The position numbers were made by a program, and so were the translations under genes. This document shows positions 1-6,815 of a stretch of 29,445 bases of DNA, piece by piece. The notes beneath the pieces were generated by a model. That model was not told the origin of the DNA. It did no database searches and saw only the letters and a list, made by a program, of their open reading frames with translations. The first letter of the stretch is position 1, and each line of letters opens with the position of its first letter. Location: assembly GCA_910588315.1 (NCBI GenBank), contig CAJUQF010000001.1:16587-46031 (forward strand), read 5' to 3'. The DNA comes from an uncultured Christensenellaceae bacterium. GTDB taxonomy: Bacteria > Bacillota > Clostridia > Christensenellales > Pumilibacteraceae.

Positions 1-207
1 CCCGCCTATTTCGGTCGCCGTCACGACCGTAAAGTCCGTACCTTTATAACCGGAATCCATCATCGCAGACAACGCGATCGCCGGCGCGCCGTCCGGCATA
101 TAAACGTGAACGATCGTATCGGCATCACCGTCGCCGCACGCAGCAAGCGGCACGCTCAGCGTCGCGGCGGACATGAAAGCCATAAGTTTAGTCAATATTT
201 TTTTCAT
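1..207 (-). CDS. ABC transporter substrate-binding lipoprotein, N-terminal part only
   Basis: Only the first 69 codons are inside the window; the gene runs off the left edge. The start is the ATG at 207, preceded by AAGGAG with good spacing. The product begins with Lys residues and a hydrophobic stretch ending in the lipobox PLAAC, so it should be processed by signal peptidase II and anchored to the membrane by a lipid-modified Cys near residue 24. The mature part starts with a beta strand and then YMPDGAPAIALSAMM, which resembles the start of NitT/TauT/ThiY-type periplasmic binding proteins of clostridia. It lies 164 bases downstream of the TM1266-like gene on the same strand. The substrate cannot be told from this fragment. 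Confidence 0.75.
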   Translation of the reverse strand, partial: MKKILTKLMAFMSAATLSVPLAACGDGDADTIVHVYMPDGAPAIALSAMMDSGYKGTDFTVVTATEIGG

Positions 208-371
208 GATATATCTCCTTGAAATTAAATTCGTTTTTAATAAATTAGTACGTTACCGCGCCATATAAAACACGCAATCTTTATCGCGTCGTCAATCCGT
301 GCGTCGCGCACGACGAACATGTAGAGAAAATCTAAAGCAAGACGCCGCGTAACGGACCGTTATAAGACCGA

Positions 372-620
372 TTAGCGAAACAAAGCCTTTGCGTCGACTC
401 CCGATATTTTCCCTATCTTGCCGGTGAGCGCATTGATGGCGTTAAGCGGCGCGTCGAGAACGAGAGTTATCGCGTTTACGCCGCGGTCTTTCATAGGCAG
501 ACCCATGCGACCCAAAACATACGGCGCGTATTCGTGAAGCACGGCGTTTACGCTTTCCACGGAATCGAAGTCCGATACTATTATTCCGATGATCGCTATG
601 CGTGATGTATCTTGTTGCAT
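372..620 (-). CDS. TM1266-family putative iron-only hydrogenase system regulator
   Basis: A small protein of 82 residues. The start is the ATG at 620 (MQQDTSRIAI), preceded by AAGGAG; the frame stays open upstream but without a better start. The pattern IAIIGIIV, then VNAVLHEYAPYVLGRMGLP, then NAITLVLDAPLNAINALTGKIG, closely follows the short ACT-like/NikR-C-like TM1266 family. Members of that family often sit near the maturation genes of [FeFe] hydrogenase (hydE, hydF, hydG). None of those is visible here. The family's biochemical role is not established, and regulator is the customary label. A consensus promoter lies about 110 bases upstream, giving a leader of roughly 100 nt. Confidence 0.85.
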   Translation of the reverse strand: MQQDTSRIAIIGIIVSDFDSVESVNAVLHEYAPYVLGRMGLPMKDRGVNAITLVLDAPLNAINALTGKIGKISGVDAKALFR

Positions 621-730
621 AAAAAAACTCCTTCGAATCCGAAAGAGCATAAAACGGCAAGGCAAAAACGCCGGAAAATTCTTATCGTTGCCGTCTTTGC
701 CGTCAGTTCTCTTTCGGTTCAGACATCGAT

Positions 731-759
731 ATTATACGCTTTGCCGCTCATTGTGTCAA
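731..759 (-). promoter_or_regulatory. consensus sigma-A promoter for the TM1266-like gene
   Basis: On the minus strand, TTGACA (759-754) and TATAAT (736-731) are separated by exactly 17 bases, a perfect match to the vegetative consensus. Transcription would start near 724 and leave a leader of about 100 nt before the ATG at 620. No riboswitch was recognised in that leader. Confidence 0.8.
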
Positions 760-854
760 GCGTTTCCGCCGGTAAAGACGGCGTTTATTGTATTAGTAAC
801 GCGCTTGATCGCATCGACGAACCGACGATAAATGCACGAGCGTCAACATTACGC

Positions 855-883
855 TTTACTTATGCGTCACAAAATAGTATAAT
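855..883 (+). promoter_or_regulatory. sigma-A promoter for the acetyltransferase gene
   Basis: TTTACT (855-860), a 17-base spacer and a perfect TATAAT (878-883) lie about 30 bases before the ATG at 912. It diverges from the minus-strand promoter at 731-759. Confidence 0.65.
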
Positions 884-911
884 CGTTTTACAATATATTG
901 CGAGGTGAAAG

Positions 912-1532
912 ATGTCACAAGTAAAAAGAATGTTGAGCGGCAAACTGTACTGCTGCGCCGTTCCGGATAAAGAACGTGAAGAGATGTACGAACGCCGCGT
1001 AAAGTTCATGGACGAATTCAATGCGACCGGCTACGGCGATTTTAAAACGCGTGAAAAACTCGTGCGAGATATATTCAAGCACGTCGGCAGCAACGTTATG
1101 ATAAACAAACCGTTTCTATGCGATTACGGTTGCAATATCTCGGTCGGCGATAATTTTTACGCCAATTTCGACTGCATAATTCTGGACGTCAACGAAGTCG
1201 AGATCGGCAACAACGTCATGTTCGCGCCGCGCGTATGCGTCTATACCGCCGGTCATCCGATCGACAAAGACGTGCGCAACGCGCTGTTGGAGTACGGCTA
1301 TAAAGTCAAGATCGGCAACGACGTGTGGGTGGGCGGCAATACAGTCATCAATCCGGGCGTCACTATCGGCGATAACGTCGTCATCGGTTCCAATTCCGTA
1401 GTAACAAAAGACATTCCGTCGAACTGCGTCGCGGCAGGAAATCCTTGCCGCGTCATAAGAAAGATCACTGACGATGACAAACGATTTTGGGAAGAACAGG
1501 CTCTGGATTTCTATAACGACTCGAAAAAGTAA
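912..1532 (+). CDS. maa: maltose/galactoside O-acetyltransferase family protein
   Basis: A 206-residue protein of the NodL/LacA/Maa group, which moves an acetyl group from acetyl-CoA to a sugar hydroxyl in the cytoplasm. The N-terminal Maa domain (KRMLSGKLYCCAVPDKEREEM) is followed by a left-handed beta-helix of hexapeptide repeats (about residues 70-185), with IGNNVMFAPRV, IGNDVWVGGNTVINPGVTIGDNVVIGSNSVV and the closing AAGNPCRVIRKI. His115 in TAGHP falls where the catalytic His of galactoside acetyltransferase lies. The length is typical. The start is supported by GAGGTG seven bases upstream. It is transcribed alone from its own promoter. The acceptor sugar is unknown; many members are general detoxifying acetylases. 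Confidence 0.93.
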   Translation: MSQVKRMLSGKLYCCAVPDKEREEMYERRVKFMDEFNATGYGDFKTREKLVRDIFKHVGSNVMINKPFLCDYGCNISVGDNFYANFDCIILDVNEVEIGNNVMFAPRVCVYTAGHPIDKDVRNALLEYGYKVKIGNDVWVGGNTVINPGVTIGDNVVIGSNSVVTKDIPSNCVAAGNPCRVIRKITDDDKRFWEEQALDFYNDSKK

Positions 1533-1584
1533 AACGTTTTACGTAGATCATATATTAAAACGGTATATGCCGCTTATTAGACAC

Positions 1585-1631
1585 AAAAAAGCGCCGATTC
1601 TTAGTCCGGAAACCAAGAAACCGACGCTTTT
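1585..1631 (-). terminator. intrinsic terminator, minus strand
   Basis: The inverted repeat AAAAGCG (1587-1593) / CGCTTTT (1625-1631), with further partial pairing inside, is followed on the minus strand by a run of six T (1590-1585). It would end the tRNA-Thr transcript, or any RNA read through the structured region beyond it. The A-rich left arm lets it also act weakly on the converging acetyltransferase transcript. Confidence 0.6.
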
Positions 1632-1867
1632 GGAGCTTCCGGGCGGAATGCCCGCAACAAAGCGGGCGGGCTTTGCGACAAGTATTATCTTCTCGATTTT
1701 ACTCTCTTATAATTGTTGTTTTTCTTTATTTTAGTATTTATCGGCACAAGCGCCTAGCGAACCGTGTGGTAAAATTACTCTTTCGTTCTATTTTGCTTTT
1801 CTTCGCACCACACGGTCGAGCTACCTCAGTACTTTAATACCCCTATCGGCAACGCCGATAGGGGTAT
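1632..1867 (-). other. structured non-coding stretch downstream of tRNA-Thr
   Basis: No gene is visible here. Two strong inverted repeats are present. A 15-bp perfect stem with a 3-base loop (1836-1850 / 1854-1868) begins at the last base of the tRNA CCA. A 10-bp perfect stem ACCGTGTGGT / ACCACACGGT (1761-1770 / 1807-1816) has a 36-base loop. Neither is followed by a T-run in either direction, so they are not simple terminators. A GC-rich hairpin (CCCGC...GCGGG) lies at about 1649-1670. Together with the terminator at 1585-1631 they may make up a processed 3' trailer or an unrecognised small RNA. Confidence 0.4.
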
Positions 1868-1943
1868 TGGAGCTACTGGGCGGACTCGAACCGCCGACCT
1901 GCTGATTACGAATCAGCTGCTCTACCAACTGAGCCACAGTAGC
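1868..1943 (-). tRNA. tRNA-Thr (anticodon CGT)
   Basis: A 76-nt cloverleaf on the minus strand. The acceptor stem is GCTACTG/CAGTAGC, the D arm GCTCAGTTGGTAGAGC, and the anticodon stem GCTGA/TCAGC with loop TTCGTAA gives anticodon CGT, reading ACG (Thr). The T arm is GGCGG-TTCGAGT-CCGCC, the discriminator base is T, and CCA is encoded. It is transcribed from a strong promoter about 130 bases upstream. Confidence 0.95.
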
Positions 1944-2073
1944 ATAATATTGATTTGTTTGTTTGAGTTTATTGCACCACTTAAATAATCAACCGATTTA
2001 ATCGAGTCACAGTCGTATGTTAAACAAACGAACATGTGATACGCAATAAACGAACTGCGCCAAACGCAAATAA

Positions 2074-2103
2074 ATTGTAGCACATGCGATCGTCTTTTGT
2101 CAA
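2074..2103 (-). promoter_or_regulatory. sigma-A promoter for tRNA-Thr
   Basis: TTGACA (2103-2098), an 18-base spacer and TACAAT (2079-2074) lie on the minus strand. The roughly 125-nt leader before the tRNA contains GTTTATTGC and its exact inverse GCAATAAAC, so the precursor can fold back on itself. Confidence 0.7.
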
Positions 2104-2169
2104 GGATTTTATTCTACTTTCGCGTTTATGAAACAATTTAACTTCGAACGATCTATCAGCTATCGATAA

Positions 2170-3399
2170 TTATGCTGTTTTCGCAGCCGCGAGCAATTTG
2201 GCTTTAGCCGTCGGCTCCGGAGACACGTTCAAATAAGCCGCAAGCCTATTGAACTCGTTTTCTATCATATCCGTTTCATCAACCGTCGCGACATGATCGC
2301 GCTCGAACCAAAAGTTTTTCATAATAAGCTGTGACGATTTTTTATCGACGATCGGTTCTATCCTGCCGATAAATCGATCGCCGATAAGTACGGGCAACAC
2401 ATAATAACCGTACTTACGCTTTGCCGGCGGGACGTACACTTCCCAGCTATAATCGAAATCGAAAATATTATTTACCGTTTTTCTATCCCACAGCAAATTA
2501 TCGAGCGGCGCGACAAAAACGGCGCGATCGAGTTCGATCTGAGCAAAAAATTTCATGTCGCACGAATTTATGTAATACACATTGTTTTTGCCTTTGACGT
2601 CCGCAACGGTGACGGGTATCAACTCGCCGAGTTCCACAAGCTCGTTTACAGTTTTTGTTCTTACTGCGGTTTCTTCCAAATATGCGCCCAACCATGCACC
2701 GCCGTTTTGCAGACGCGCCGCGCCGACGGCGGATATTCTTCGCTTTGTATACCAACGCAAAAATTCTTCTTTATCTGTGAATGCGTTATTGTCGGCTGTC
2801 TTGCCTATGAGCCGCTCCGTAAGATCGAAGGATTTGATCACACCTTTCTTTTCGGCAACGCAAATCTTGCCGGCATTCCAAAGATATTCGCAACATACTC
2901 CTGCGACTCGCGCGTTTCCCCAACCGCCGCGATTAGTCTTAGGCGACGGGATGTCGGACGCAAAAGTCGCGCCATGCTCGACGATATACGAATATACGTC
3001 ATCGGTATAAGCATGACAATCCTCCTGTCCGCGCCACCGCATTATCTGCTCGTATCGCGTCGTGCAATCGTCCCGCACGTATCCGAACTTTTCGAACTCG
3101 GCGGTCCTATATATGCACATCACTTTATCCCAACCGTCTACGAGCCGACGCGTTTTATATAATGCGTCAAACAAATCGGCACGCGAAACGCGTGAGTTGC
3201 GCGCAAACATCACAAGCTCGGCATTCCGACCCGTAACGTTGAGCGGATCGAACTGCACAGACCGTAAACGATCGAATATCGCGTCGACAGCATGCTCTGC
3301 GGTCAAATCGAAAAATTCGTTAAAGCCGTGGTAGTTTACAAAAAATCGACGCAATTCATTTTTCGAGACCGTTATATTTTCGTTATTGTATTCGTTCAT
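2170..3399 (-). CDS. YcaQ/AlkZ-like winged-helix DNA glycosylase family protein
   Basis: A 409-residue protein of the HTH_42 (former DUF1006) family, which includes E. coli YcaQ/AlkX and Streptomyces AlkZ, DNA glycosylases that excise bulky and crosslinked alkylated bases. Visible family features are RSVQFDPLNVTGRNAEL at about residues 46-62, carrying Q49-F-D51, the QxD form of the catalytic QxQ/QxD motif; the HRVSRADLF-like segment; DKVMCIYRTAEF; and the C-terminal winged-helix part with PLDNLLWDRK and KYGYYVLPVLIGDRFIGRIEP. The length fits the family (about 380-410). The ATG at 3399 sits directly after the T-run of the recR terminator hairpin and has no Shine-Dalgarno sequence. No in-frame alternative start appears before about residue 65. 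DNA repair is likely; the lesion is unknown. Confidence 0.85.
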   Translation of the reverse strand: MNEYNNENITVSKNELRRFFVNYHGFNEFFDLTAEHAVDAIFDRLRSVQFDPLNVTGRNAELVMFARNSRVSRADLFDALYKTRRLVDGWDKVMCIYRTAEFEKFGYVRDDCTTRYEQIMRWRGQEDCHAYTDDVYSYIVEHGATFASDIPSPKTNRGGWGNARVAGVCCEYLWNAGKICVAEKKGVIKSFDLTERLIGKTADNNAFTDKEEFLRWYTKRRISAVGAARLQNGGAWLGAYLEETAVRTKTVNELVELGELIPVTVADVKGKNNVYYINSCDMKFFAQIELDRAVFVAPLDNLLWDRKTVNNIFDFDYSWEVYVPPAKRKYGYYVLPVLIGDRFIGRIEPIVDKKSSQLIMKNFWFERDHVATVDETDMIENEFNRLAAYLNVSPEPTAKAKLLAAAKTA

Positions 3400-3425
3400 A
3401 AAAAATCGGTCGGCTTTGCCGACCG
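3400..3425 (-). terminator. intrinsic terminator of the foldase-ybaB-recR operon
   Basis: On the minus strand CGGTCGGC-AAA-GCCGACCG is a perfect 8-bp GC-rich stem followed by ATTTTTT, eight bases after the recR stop codon. The T-run touches the ATG of the next gene. Confidence 0.8.
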
Positions 3426-3432
3426 TATGTAA

Positions 3433-4017
3433 CTACAGTTCCGTTCTTCTGCCGAGCGCCTGCGAGAGCGTAACGCTGTCCGCATACTCGAGTTCAGAAC
3501 CCATAGAAATACCCTGTGCAATCCTCGTTACTTTTATCCCAAGCGGTTTGATGAGTCTTGCCAAATACACCGCCGTCGCTTCGCCTTCCACGTCCGGATT
3601 GGTAGCGATGATCACTTCTTCCACGCCGGATAGTCTCGTCATCAATGTTTTGATATTGAGATCGTCGGGCGTTCTGTTATTCATCGGCGAGAGCGTGCCG
3701 TGAAGTACGTGATATACCCCGTTGAACGCGCCCGTTTTTTCAACGGCGGTCACATCTTTGGGATACGCTACGACGCAGATCTGTTTACTTTGCCGCGACA
3801 AACAGATATCGCAAACATCCGAATCGGTAAAATTACCGCACTGCGAACAAAGTTTTACGCTATGTTTTACTTCTTTCAGAGACTCGCAAAACTCCTCGAC
3901 TTCCCGATCGGTCAAATCTATGACCGCATAAGCGTAACGCAATGCGGTTTTTCGTCCCACGCCCGGCAACATTGAAAATCTGCTCGCGAGCGTCGCTATG
4001 CTTTGAGGTTCTTTCAT
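3433..4017 (-). CDS. recR: recombination mediator protein RecR
   Basis: A 194-residue RecR of typical length, which acts with RecO (and RecF) to load RecA on SSB-coated single-stranded DNA during gap repair. The helix-hairpin-helix region has LPGVGRKTALRYAY (residues 17-30). A four-Cys zinc finger has C57, C60, C69 and C72. The Toprim domain follows (about 80-170) with LHGTLSPMNNRTPDDL and ATNPDVEGEATAVYL, and the C-terminus has the usual ITRIAQGIS-like and SVTLSQALGRR segments. The ATG (4017) follows the ybaB stop codon with no gap (TAAATG), so translation is probably coupled. YbaB-RecR pairing is one of the most conserved gene orders in bacteria. Confidence 0.98.
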   Translation of the reverse strand: MKEPQSIATLASRFSMLPGVGRKTALRYAYAVIDLTDREVEEFCESLKEVKHSVKLCSQCGNFTDSDVCDICLSRQSKQICVVAYPKDVTAVEKTGAFNGVYHVLHGTLSPMNNRTPDDLNIKTLMTRLSGVEEVIIATNPDVEGEATAVYLARLIKPLGIKVTRIAQGISMGSELEYADSVTLSQALGRRTEL

Positions 4018-4347
4018 TTACATGCCGAGCTGAGAAAGCGGGCTGTTCTTTACAAGTTCTTCCGCCTGAACGTACGCTTCGTTGGTCGCGGCGACTATGA
4101 GATCCTCGAGCATTTCAACATCGTCGGGATCGACGACTTCGGGTTTGATCTCTATACCGAGAAAACGCTTGCTGCCGGACAGCGTGACCGTGACCGCGCC
4201 GCCGCCCGCCGTACCGGTAACTCTGGCGTTTTCCAAGTCTTCCTTGGCTTTAGCCATTTGTTCCTGCAACTGCTGAGCCTGACGCATCATCTGCTGCATA
4301 TTCATTCCGCCGCCACCCGGGCCTCTGTAACCGCCGAACCGTGCCAT
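4018..4347 (-). CDS. YbaB/EbfC family nucleoid-associated protein
   Basis: A 109-residue DNA-binding protein of the YbaB/EbfC family, a homodimer with a tweezer-like shape that coats DNA. It begins with a Gly-rich tail (MARFGGYRGPGGGGMNM), then a helix rich in Gln (QQMMRQAQQLQEQMAKAKEDLENARV), then the beta sheet TGTAGGGAVTVTLSGSKRFLGIEI and the helix VEMLEDLIVAATNEAYVQAEEL. GGGAG lies five bases before the ATG. It starts 12 bases after the foldase gene and abuts recR. dnaX, the usual upstream neighbour of ybaB-recR in Firmicutes, is not here. Confidence 0.95.
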   Translation of the reverse strand: MARFGGYRGPGGGGMNMQQMMRQAQQLQEQMAKAKEDLENARVTGTAGGGAVTVTLSGSKRFLGIEIKPEVVDPDDVEMLEDLIVAATNEAYVQAEELVKNSPLSQLGM

Positions 4348-4359
4348 ATTGACTCCCTA

Positions 4360-6177
4360 TCAGTCTTCCCAAAGATCGGAGAAGTTTTCGGTGTAAATTT
4401 TGGAATACTTATTGTAGTTGTACGAAAGAATGTTGTTTTCCCAAGTATTGTAAGCCGCGCTCTCGCGGTTGGACTTTATGGGCTGTTCCAAAAGGTCGTA
4501 GTAAGTTTCCGTACCGGACGGCGAAGTCGTCGCATTGAGATCGACCGCGCCCTTCTTTATCTCGGACGCGAAATACATGATATGCACACCGTAATCTGTG
4601 ACGACCTTTTCGTAATATACCTGACCGACTTCGAGATTATCGAACATATATCTCGACGCATCGGCAAATTCCTGCATATACGATTCCTCTTCGCCTTCGT
4701 CGAGTTTGTATTTGACTATATAGCCCTTGTCGTTGCCGAATGCGCCGGGGTCGGTATTGTAGAGATAGATCAAATCGTTAAACGCGTCGTTTGCCGCTTT
4801 GACGGACGATTCCTTGGGCAACATGACGGAACGAACGTGCATCATGACCTCGTCCACCGACATGGGCTTACTTAAATCGTTTTCGCCGTCTTTATGCGGA
4901 TAGCATACTATCGCATCGACAAGATCGGCACGGAACGCTTCGATCCTGTCGTTCTTTTCGTCTTCCTGCAAATTCTTGATATCGGGGCGGTTCTTAAACT
5001 CTGTGAGCGCCGCGGTCTGTTCGTCGGAGAACGGAAGAAGTATGTGCTTGACATAGAAATAATTGACGGTCGGATGATAAAGCACCGTGGTCGAACTGCC
5101 GTTTATAGCCGTATTGTAAGCCGCTATATCGGCATCGTAAAGTTTCTGCTGTTCGGCAACGGTCGCACGATACAAATCGACCACTTCGCCGTAACTGACG
5201 TCAACGCCTTCAGACAGCTCGGTCTGCATCGCGGATATCTTCTGCGAACGCTCGAGCGACTCGCCGCTGAGATAGTACATGATATAGCCGAACTCGCCGT
5301 CGCTTTCCGACATGGGATATTTATAATCCGCGATGACCGGATACACATATTCTATGCCCTGAGTGTCGATAAGGTTATCGATAGCTTTCAACTCGTTGTT
5401 TATTTTTGTCTTGAGCCATTTGCGCTCGGGCTTGTCCAAACGAAAATCGTCTTTTACTCGCGACTCGATAAGCGCGAGAAAACGACGCATGGCTTCTCTG
5501 TCCAAAGAGCGCTCGTCATCGGTGCCGTTGATCCCGGGCCACTTGACGCGTGAAGGATTCCACGGTTCCGGATCGGTCTTACCGTCATCATCGTCGTCGG
5601 CATCGTCGGTAGGATCGGGTTTTACGGGGAACGTTGTGGAATTCTCGGAGTCCGAAGAAGAACCGTCAGTTACGATCTGCTCTTGGTCGCGCTCGTCGAG
5701 AATGGTATTTTTAAGCGATAGAAGCGTATTGTCGATAATGGAATACAGGTTCTGTTTGATGGTATTCTGCTCTTTTATGCCCCACTCAACCTTGTCGCTT
5801 TCGATAAGCGCATCGACTTCGTTGGTCACAAGCTCTACGCTGACAAGCATGCGCACCGCATAATTGTAAAGTCCTTTCGGATCACCTTGAAAATTTTGCG
5901 CGAGCGAGCTTGCATTGCTGTTTACATAATCGATAAGATCCTGCTTGTACACCGTTTTCTTTTTGGTAGTGTATGTGTAATCTTTCGCTTCGACCTTATT
6001 CTCGCCGTTTTCGCCTTCGGTCTCGACAAGAACGGTGTTCACTATTTCGTACGACTTGACCGTAGCGATCTCCTGCTGCATGTCACGCTCGTAATCGTGA
6101 GTAAAAAACGAACAGCCGCAAAGCGCGAACGCCGCGAGCGCAAAAGTCAATATTCCTGTTACTATACGTTTAAACAC
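4360..6177 (-). CDS. PrsA-like foldase lipoprotein with parvulin-type PPIase domain
   Basis: A 605-residue extracytoplasmic lipoprotein that should help secreted proteins fold. The signal peptide ends in the lipobox LCGC with Cys22. Residues about 75-165 and 225-360 are the helical chaperone (SurA/PrsA N-like) parts. Between them is a low-complexity linker (about 170-215) with a run of acidic residues, TDDADDDDDG. The parvulin domain covers about residues 372-540, with VKHILLPF at its start, DPGAFGNDKGYIVKY in the middle and VVTDYGVHIMYF at its end. It is about twice the size of B. subtilis PrsA. The start is a GTG at 6177 with AGGTG eight bases upstream. It heads the operon with ybaB and recR, which is not its usual context. 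Confidence 0.85.
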   Translation of the reverse strand: MFKRIVTGILTFALAAFALCGCSFFTHDYERDMQQEIATVKSYEIVNTVLVETEGENGENKVEAKDYTYTTKKKTVYKQDLIDYVNSNASSLAQNFQGDPKGLYNYAVRMLVSVELVTNEVDALIESDKVEWGIKEQNTIKQNLYSIIDNTLLSLKNTILDERDQEQIVTDGSSSDSENSTTFPVKPDPTDDADDDDDGKTDPEPWNPSRVKWPGINGTDDERSLDREAMRRFLALIESRVKDDFRLDKPERKWLKTKINNELKAIDNLIDTQGIEYVYPVIADYKYPMSESDGEFGYIMYYLSGESLERSQKISAMQTELSEGVDVSYGEVVDLYRATVAEQQKLYDADIAAYNTAINGSSTTVLYHPTVNYFYVKHILLPFSDEQTAALTEFKNRPDIKNLQEDEKNDRIEAFRADLVDAIVCYPHKDGENDLSKPMSVDEVMMHVRSVMLPKESSVKAANDAFNDLIYLYNTDPGAFGNDKGYIVKYKLDEGEEESYMQEFADASRYMFDNLEVGQVYYEKVVTDYGVHIMYFASEIKKGAVDLNATTSPSGTETYYDLLEQPIKSNRESAAYNTWENNILSYNYNKYSKIYTENFSDLWED

Positions 6178-6211
6178 TTTATAGACACCTATACCGATTA
6201 AAGTAATTTAT

Positions 6212-6240
6212 ATTATACTAAAACGAGCCGTAAAAATCAA
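6212..6240 (-). promoter_or_regulatory. sigma-A promoter for the foldase-ybaB-recR operon
   Basis: TTGATT (6240-6235), a 17-base spacer and TATAAT (6217-6212) lie on the minus strand, about 35 bases before the GTG start at 6177. Confidence 0.75.
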
Positions 6241-6285
6241 ACGTTTTAAATATGTTTTTGCCAATATTTGCTTTTTTATTCGGTT

Positions 6286-6801
6286 TTACGCGATCGTAAC
6301 CGTTTTGATGACTATAGGATCGAACGGCACGTCCGAAAAATACTGCCACTTTCCCGTTTTCGCCTTGCCGTACTTGATAGCGACTTTCAAGCTTTCTTCG
6401 TCCGCGCACTTGCCGAACGCCGCATACTCGCCGTCGAGAAAAGGCGTATCCGCAACGCAGATAAAAAACTGCGACGACGCGCTGTCCTTGACGGCGGTAC
6501 GCGCCATCGAGATCGTACCCTTGACGTGCTTTATCGGGTTGTTCACCCCGTTGCTGTTAAACTCGCCTTTGATCGTGCCGGCTTGTTTTTGGATAAGTCC
6601 TTGATGCTCGTCGAAAACGAATCCGCCGCCCTGTATCATAAACTTGTCGATGACGCGATGAAAGCACAGTCCGTCGTAAAAACGAGCTTTGGCAAGCTTG
6701 ACGAAGTTTGCGACCGTTATCGGCGCGACATCGGGATAAAGTTCGAGGTTGATGACGTTGCCGTCTGCGAATTCTATTTTCGCTTTGATTTCGTTTGCCA
6801 T
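6286..6801 (-). CDS. cyclophilin-type peptidyl-prolyl cis-trans isomerase
   Basis: A 171-residue single-domain cyclophilin that catalyses proline cis-trans isomerisation, probably in the cytoplasm since there is no signal peptide. FHRVIDKFMIQGGGF carries Arg49, Phe54 and Gln57 of the active site, and SASSQFFICV carries the conserved Gln111 and Phe113. The family start KIEFADGNVINLELYPDVAPITVANFV is intact. The Trp of classical cyclosporin-binding cyclophilins is not seen. TAGGAG lies nine bases before the ATG. It is the last gene of a minus-strand operon, 14 bases after the dihydrouridine synthase gene; no hairpin terminator is obvious after it. Confidence 0.96.
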   Translation of the reverse strand: MANEIKAKIEFADGNVINLELYPDVAPITVANFVKLAKARFYDGLCFHRVIDKFMIQGGGFVFDEHQGLIQKQAGTIKGEFNSNGVNNPIKHVKGTISMARTAVKDSASSQFFICVADTPFLDGEYAAFGKCADEESLKVAIKYGKAKTGKWQYFSDVPFDPIVIKTVTIA

Positions 6802-6815
6802 GATATTATCTCCTA

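Noticed and set aside
589..908. Two overlapping plus-strand frames between the TM1266-like and acetyltransferase genes
   Set aside because: They cross a consensus minus-strand promoter and have no ribosome binding site or recognisable product.
1585..1867. SRP RNA, 6S RNA, RNase P RNA or T-box leader
   Set aside because: None of the conserved signatures (for example the SRP apical GGAAGCAGC-type motif, or the T-box sequence) was found.
4003..4875. 290-codon plus-strand frame opposite recR, ybaB and the foldase gene
   Set aside because: It is a shadow of three well-supported minus-strand genes and has no protein-like motifs.
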